A stretch of DNA of 8,894 nt from Chloroflexota bacterium (GTDB lineage Bacteria; Chloroflexota; UBA6077), in NCBI GenBank assembly GCA_021845945.1, contig JAJZRD010000154.1, forward strand, positions 1 through 8,894. Reading direction: 5' to 3'. The notes below the pieces were generated by a model. It saw only the letters and a program-made list of their open reading frames with translations. It did no database searches and was not told the origin of the DNA. The translations under genes were made by a program, and so were the position numbers. How positions within the stretch are numbered: position 1 is the stretch's first letter; every line of letters starts with the position of its first letter. Below are positions 5,816-8,894 of the stretch, in pieces.

Positions 5816-7009
5816 ATGCGAAAGACCTACATCGAGCAACTCCGGGAGGGGATGGTCCTCGCCCGGGCCATATACAACGATCGAGGCGACGTTCTCCTAG
5901 CCCGAGGGGTGAAGCTGTCCCCTCATTACATCAACGCCCTTCGGTCGCTCGGCTTCTTCGCCGTCTTCGTCCGGGATGGCATCGGCGACGACCTGGAGCC
6001 ACCCGAGGTCATCTCGGAGCAGGTACGGGTTGCCACCTACAAGCACGTGCGGGACCTCTTTGCCGTGGTCCAGAACGTCACCACCCAATTCGCCAAGGAG
6101 GCAAAACAGTCGGCGCTGGCCAACCTCGCAGATAAGGCAGCCCCCCAGATGGCCCAGCTGTATCGCGACGTGGAGCAAATCGTCGACGAGGTAATGACCG
6201 CCGATACCATGTCCGGCGTGGCCTCCCTGAAAACCCACGACAACTACACCTTCGAGCACTCCGTGGAGGTCACCGTCGCCGGCGTCATGCTGGGCAAGCG
6301 TCTGTACCTTCCCCTGATGGAGCTACATCAATTGGCCCTGGGCTGCCTTTGCCACGACGTGGGCAAGACCATAGTGCCGGCCGAGATCCTGGGGAAGCCG
6401 GGGCGGCTGACGGAGGAGGAGTTCGCCCTGGTGAAGCAGCACCCGGCGGCGGGTTACGAGGCGGTGCAGCAGTTCATGGGTGCCGCAGACATCATAGCGC
6501 GCCACGTCGTCTGGCAACACCACGAGCGGCAGGACGGTAGCGGCTATCCACGGGGGCTTCGGGGAAACAACCGCTTCGGTGGGGAGACGGAGTCGCGCTT
6601 TGGGAAACAGCTGATCCTGCCCGCGGCGGAAGTCGCGGCGGTCGCCGACGTCTACTCGGCCCTGGCCTCCGACCGCCCCTATCGCCGGGCGCTGAAGCCA
6701 CCGGAGATCGTCGCCACCCTCCGGGAAATGGCCGGTAGCCACCTGAACCGCGAGCTGGTCCGCCGCTTCCTGTCGATCCTGCCCGCCTATCCCGTGGGCA
6801 CGGAGGTGGTGGTGATATCGGAGAAGCTGATGGGCCACCGCGGGGTGGTAGCCGCGACCCCATCCAGCGACATCCACCGTCCGACGATCCGGATCGTCTT
6901 CGACCAGTACGGCAGGAAGGTTACCCCCTTCGAGGTGGACACGGCCGTAGACAAGGAGATAGAACTGGCCATGCCTTCCTACGGAGACGCCGTTCGCACT
7001 CCAAGCTAG
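5816..7009 (+). CDS. HD-GYP domain phosphodiesterase (paralogue 2), probable cyclic di-GMP hydrolase
   Basis: A 397-residue protein collinear with the HD-GYP protein encoded just upstream, without gaps up to residue 250 and with only one residue more in the next loop. In residues 171-250 a hand count gives 63 of 80 identical positions. Ligands sit at the same places: H148, H180-D181, K184, H209, H235-H236, D240 and GSGYP, with the final Asp at 278. The N-terminal domain (MRKTYIEQLREGMVLARAIY) and C-terminal domain are both kept, so this is a full-length tandem duplicate and not a fragment. Divergence is greatest in the helical linker (about 85-115) and the loop after GYP (NNRFGGETESRFGKQL), which may give the copies different partners or signals. 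It is likely active. The alternative is a regulatory role with slow turnover; sequence alone cannot decide. Confidence 0.9.
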   Translation: MRKTYIEQLREGMVLARAIYNDRGDVLLARGVKLSPHYINALRSLGFFAVFVRDGIGDDLEPPEVISEQVRVATYKHVRDLFAVVQNVTTQFAKEAKQSALANLADKAAPQMAQLYRDVEQIVDEVMTADTMSGVASLKTHDNYTFEHSVEVTVAGVMLGKRLYLPLMELHQLALGCLCHDVGKTIVPAEILGKPGRLTEEEFALVKQHPAAGYEAVQQFMGAADIIARHVVWQHHERQDGSGYPRGLRGNNRFGGETESRFGKQLILPAAEVAAVADVYSALASDRPYRRALKPPEIVATLREMAGSHLNRELVRRFLSILPAYPVGTEVVVISEKLMGHRGVVAATPSSDIHRPTIRIVFDQYGRKVTPFEVDTAVDKEIELAMPSYGDAVRTPS

Positions 7010-7033
7010 TACTCCGCCACATTGGCGCTGACA

Positions 7034-7110
7034 GGTAGGGTGGGGCCCTGTGCCCCACCGCCCACGTGGCGATGGCAGGCCGGCGGCAGGGCAGAGCGCC
7101 CTGCCCTACA
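7034..7110. repeat. Double-hairpin GC-rich element between convergent genes
   Basis: Two perfect 8-bp stems, each with a 5-base loop, lie in the 125-bp gap between convergent genes. Stem 1 pairs 7039-7046 (GGTGGGGC) with 7052-7059. Stem 2 pairs 7085-7092 (GGCAGGGC) with 7098-7105. The outer ends GTAGGG (7035-7040) and CCCTAC (7104-7109) are also complementary, so the whole unit has short terminal inverted repeats. There is no T-run on either strand. It could end transcription from both sides or be a copy of a dispersed intergenic repeat; the second idea needs the rest of the genome. Confidence 0.55.
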
Positions 7111-7134
7111 TCTCGAAATCCCGGTGGCGAACCG

Positions 7135-8454
7135 CTAGTACAGAAGATACTTCTGCCGCAGCTGCAGGAACTGCCGAATCCCCTCCTGGTAGGCCGCCAC
7201 CCGCTGCTCGACCCCCTCGTCGGAACCGAGTCCTGCCACCGGCCCGCTCGCCGCTATTGGGTGGGAGGCCGACCTGCGGTAGGCGTCCAGTATGCTGAGG
7301 GTCGTCGCCACGGCCCGGTATGCCTTCCGGTCTGTGAAGTAGATCTCCACACCGCCGCACATCTGGCCGTTGAACTTCTCCCCCGCCTTCGTGGGTTCGA
7401 AGTAGGCTGGGCGGAAGAGGACCCCCGGCAGATGGCGGGCGTTCAGGTCGGCAGCAGCCTTCACCGCGTCCACCCAGGGGGCGCCGGTCACCAGGAAGGG
7501 GCGGGTCGTGCCCCTCCCCTCGGCGACGTTGGAAACCGACTCGATGAGCGCCTGCCCCGTGTAGGCCAGGTCCGAGTCGGCCGTCGGCAGGTTGGGCGAG
7601 GGGGCAACCCAGGGAAGGCCGGTCTCGCCCCAGGTCATGTCTCGCCTCCACCCCTTCATCTTCACCACCGTCAGCTGCGCTCCCATGTGATACTCCTGGT
7701 TCCACATGGTGGCCAGCTCCCCATTGGTCATGCCGTGTCGAACCGGGAGGGGGTAGCGCCAGATGTCCCTGGCCGGCAGCATCGGCCCCTCAACCACCTC
7801 GCCTCCCGCCGGGTTGGGACGGTCCAGCACCATGAAGGGAATGGCTGCCTTCGCCGCGGCCTCCATTGCGAAGCTCATGGTGAACTTGTAGGTGTAGAGG
7901 GAGGAGCCGCTGTTCTGGATGTCGAAGATCAGCAGATCCATCCCCTGAAGCCACTCGGCCTTGGGCGCCAGGGTGCCACCGTACAGGCTGTATACGGGAA
8001 CGCCCGTGTAGGGGTCGGTACTACCCTCCAGCTTCTTGCCCGCCTCTTCAGCCCCTCGGAGGCCATGCTCCCCGGCGAACAGGGCCACCAGCTTCACCCC
8101 TGGGACCGACCTCAGCAGATCGACGTCGCTGCGCAGGTCGGCGGCTACCCCCGTCTGATTGGTGATCAGCCCGATCCGTTTGCCCTCCACCAGCTGCGGT
8201 TGCTCCTCCACCAGCACCTCGATGCCCGGCTTCACCCTCGCGGTCTGACCGGAGGGCATGGCCTGCACCGGTTGACTGGAGGGAGCGGGCGACGACGTAG
8301 TGGCGGCCGCGGCGGGAAGGGTCTCGGCACTGCCGAGAGCCGGCGTCGTGGTGGGTGAAGCCGAGGCGACCTGAGGCTTGGCCGCCGCGGGGCTGCAGGC
8401 GACGGAGACCACGGCCAGGAGAAGAGCGGAAGCAAGATATGAGAGCCGTGCCAA
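7135..8454 (-). CDS. namZ: NamZ/DUF1343-family lipoprotein, probable exo-beta-N-acetylmuramidase
   Basis: NamZ enzymes remove N-acetylmuramic acid from the non-reducing end of peptidoglycan fragments during wall recycling. The frame is open up to a GTG at 8727, but TTG at 8454 is preferred. It has GGAAAGG eight bases upstream and yields a lipoprotein signal MARLSYLASALLLAVVSVAC with the lipidated Cys at residue 20. The product is 439 residues. A Pro/Ala/Ser/Thr-rich linker (21-73) follows, then the DUF1343 domain. Its landmarks are GLITNQTG (95-102), FAGEHGLRG (127-135, with the Glu/His of the family active site), FDIQNSGSSLYTY (177-189), LDRPNPAGG (210-218), RHGMTNGEL (239-247), PSPNLPT (285-291), NVAEGRGTTRPF (309-320) and CGGVEIYFTDR towards the end. 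The family match is strong. The FDIQ motif departs from my recollection of the family (FDIQDVGxRxYTY), so activity is likely but not certain. Confidence 0.87.
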   Translation of the reverse strand: MARLSYLASALLLAVVSVACSPAAAKPQVASASPTTTPALGSAETLPAAAATTSSPAPSSQPVQAMPSGQTARVKPGIEVLVEEQPQLVEGKRIGLITNQTGVAADLRSDVDLLRSVPGVKLVALFAGEHGLRGAEEAGKKLEGSTDPYTGVPVYSLYGGTLAPKAEWLQGMDLLIFDIQNSGSSLYTYKFTMSFAMEAAAKAAIPFMVLDRPNPAGGEVVEGPMLPARDIWRYPLPVRHGMTNGELATMWNQEYHMGAQLTVVKMKGWRRDMTWGETGLPWVAPSPNLPTADSDLAYTGQALIESVSNVAEGRGTTRPFLVTGAPWVDAVKAAADLNARHLPGVLFRPAYFEPTKAGEKFNGQMCGGVEIYFTDRKAYRAVATTLSILDAYRRSASHPIAASGPVAGLGSDEGVEQRVAAYQEGIRQFLQLRQKYLLY

Positions 8455-8753
8455 GACGGTTGCCTTTCCATGCCGGCCCCCGAGGATGGCGTATATGGGT
8501 GCCGGCCGAACGGATAGATGGGTGTGGGTTATGTGAAGCTGAGACAGCCTACCAGAAAGCCGCCTCTCAGTCCACAGCACCTCCCCCCACGAGACATCCT
8601 CGCAACGTGCTTCCACCCTCAGAATCTCTCGATCGGGCAGGTTGCCGACAATGATATAATGCTGCCGGCCGGAGTATCGGCCACCATCCTCGTTGTCTTC
8701 TAGCCACCCTGCTTGAGTCACCACCACGCTACGAGTCCAGAGAGGAGCGAAGC
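8455..8753. other. Divergent intergenic region between namZ and the secreted-protein gene
   Basis: About 300 bases without a convincing gene. The minus-strand frame of namZ continues through it to a GTG at 8727, but the extra 91 residues (SGRQHYIIVGNLPDREILRV and so on) look non-family and would precede a signal peptide, so they are probably untranslated. On the minus strand TGGACT (8574-8569), 17 bases and TAGGCT (8551-8546) form a weak promoter candidate for namZ. TGCCGGCC occurs three times (8471, 8500, 8663), which may be chance at this GC level. Confidence 0.4.
8652..8660 (+). promoter_or_regulatory. Extended -10 promoter for the secreted-protein gene
   Basis: TGATATAAT contains a perfect TATAAT (8655-8660) preceded by the TGn extension. 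No good -35 box is seen at the usual distance, which is normal for extended -10 promoters. Transcription would begin near 8667 and leave a leader of about 87 bases before ATG 8754. Confidence 0.5.
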
Positions 8754-8894
8754 ATGTTACGCAGCGTCATCCTGGTCCTGCTCACCCTGGTCGCGGCCCT
8801 CGCTCTGCTCTTCACGCCGGCCGCTGCCGCCAGACCCTTCCCGCAGACCAACTTCTCCGTCAACAACGACAAGTTCATCGACTACTTCGACCAC
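8754..8894 (+). CDS. Secreted protein, N-terminal 47 residues only
   Basis: ATG 8754 is preceded by AGAGGAG with a six-base gap, a strong ribosome binding site. The first 26 residues (MLRSVILVLLTLVAALALLF and TPAAAA) form a classical signal peptide with an AxA cleavage site before RPFPQT. The mature part begins FPQTNFSVNNDKFIDYFDH and then leaves the window. The FPxTxFxV...F(I/L)xYF pattern resembles the start of secreted Chloroflexota proteins in which a GG...FGYP motif soon follows, but that part is not visible here. Function is unknown. Confidence 0.75.
   Translation, partial: MLRSVILVLLTLVAALALLFTPAAAARPFPQTNFSVNNDKFIDYFDH

Noticed and set aside
7039..7059. Classical rho-independent terminator
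   Set aside because: The stem is strong but no run of T follows on either strand, so it is listed as a hairpin element only.
7066..8358. Long plus-strand open frame of 430 codons opposite namZ
   Set aside because: It is antisense to a clear DUF1343 protein, has a biased composition (rich in Gly, Arg, His, Leu) and no recognisable motif; such frames arise on the complement of high-GC genes.
1..8894. Mobile elements, CRISPR arrays, defence genes or tRNA genes
   Set aside because: No transposase, integrase, regularly spaced repeats, defence-like domains or cloverleaf-like sequence could be seen on either strand.

Overview
This GC-rich window is densely coded and looks like bacterial chromosome, with no sign of mobile DNA. 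The best guess for the host is a Chloroflexota-like bacterium. That rests on two things: the secreted protein starting at the right edge carries an FPQTNFSV...FIDYF segment of a kind I associate with that phylum, and the gene set fits. The lineage call is inference. The host should decode UGA as selenocysteine, because its selD appears to contain one in-frame UGA at the catalytic position.

Left part (1-3996, minus strand): an apparent operon read right to left. It runs selD (selenophosphate synthetase, 3996-2941), a GT2 polyprenol-phosphate-type glycosyltransferase (2930-2160), a class I SAM methyltransferase (2191-1505, overlapping the GT2 gene) and a GT39-like membrane glycosyltransferase (1444 to beyond the left edge). 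The selD start implied by an ordinary stop-to-stop reading is wrong. The gene begins 63 bases earlier, reads through a UGA (Sec18), and a compact hairpin follows the UGA at the distance expected of a bacterial SECIS. A good sigma-70-type promoter (TTGCCC, 17 bp, TATAAT) lies just upstream.

Middle part (4207-7009, plus strand): two tandem HD-GYP phosphodiesterase genes that are nearly collinear paralogues. A small two-helix membrane protein is coupled to the end of the first. They probably degrade cyclic di-GMP. The first copy has a clear promoter (TAGACA, 17 bp, TAGAAT) divergent from that of selD.

Right part (7010-8894): a 125-bp convergent gap with two strong GC-rich hairpins inside a short inverted repeat; a minus-strand NamZ/DUF1343 lipoprotein (peptidoglycan exo-N-acetylmuramidase family, best start TTG at 8454); a divergent intergenic region with an extended -10 promoter; and the first 47 codons of a secreted plus-strand protein.

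No tRNA, rRNA, CRISPR array, transposase or phage gene was seen. I do not claim a wholly new system. The points most worth following are the recoded selD, the split GT2/methyltransferase pair and the duplicated HD-GYP module with its membrane partner.
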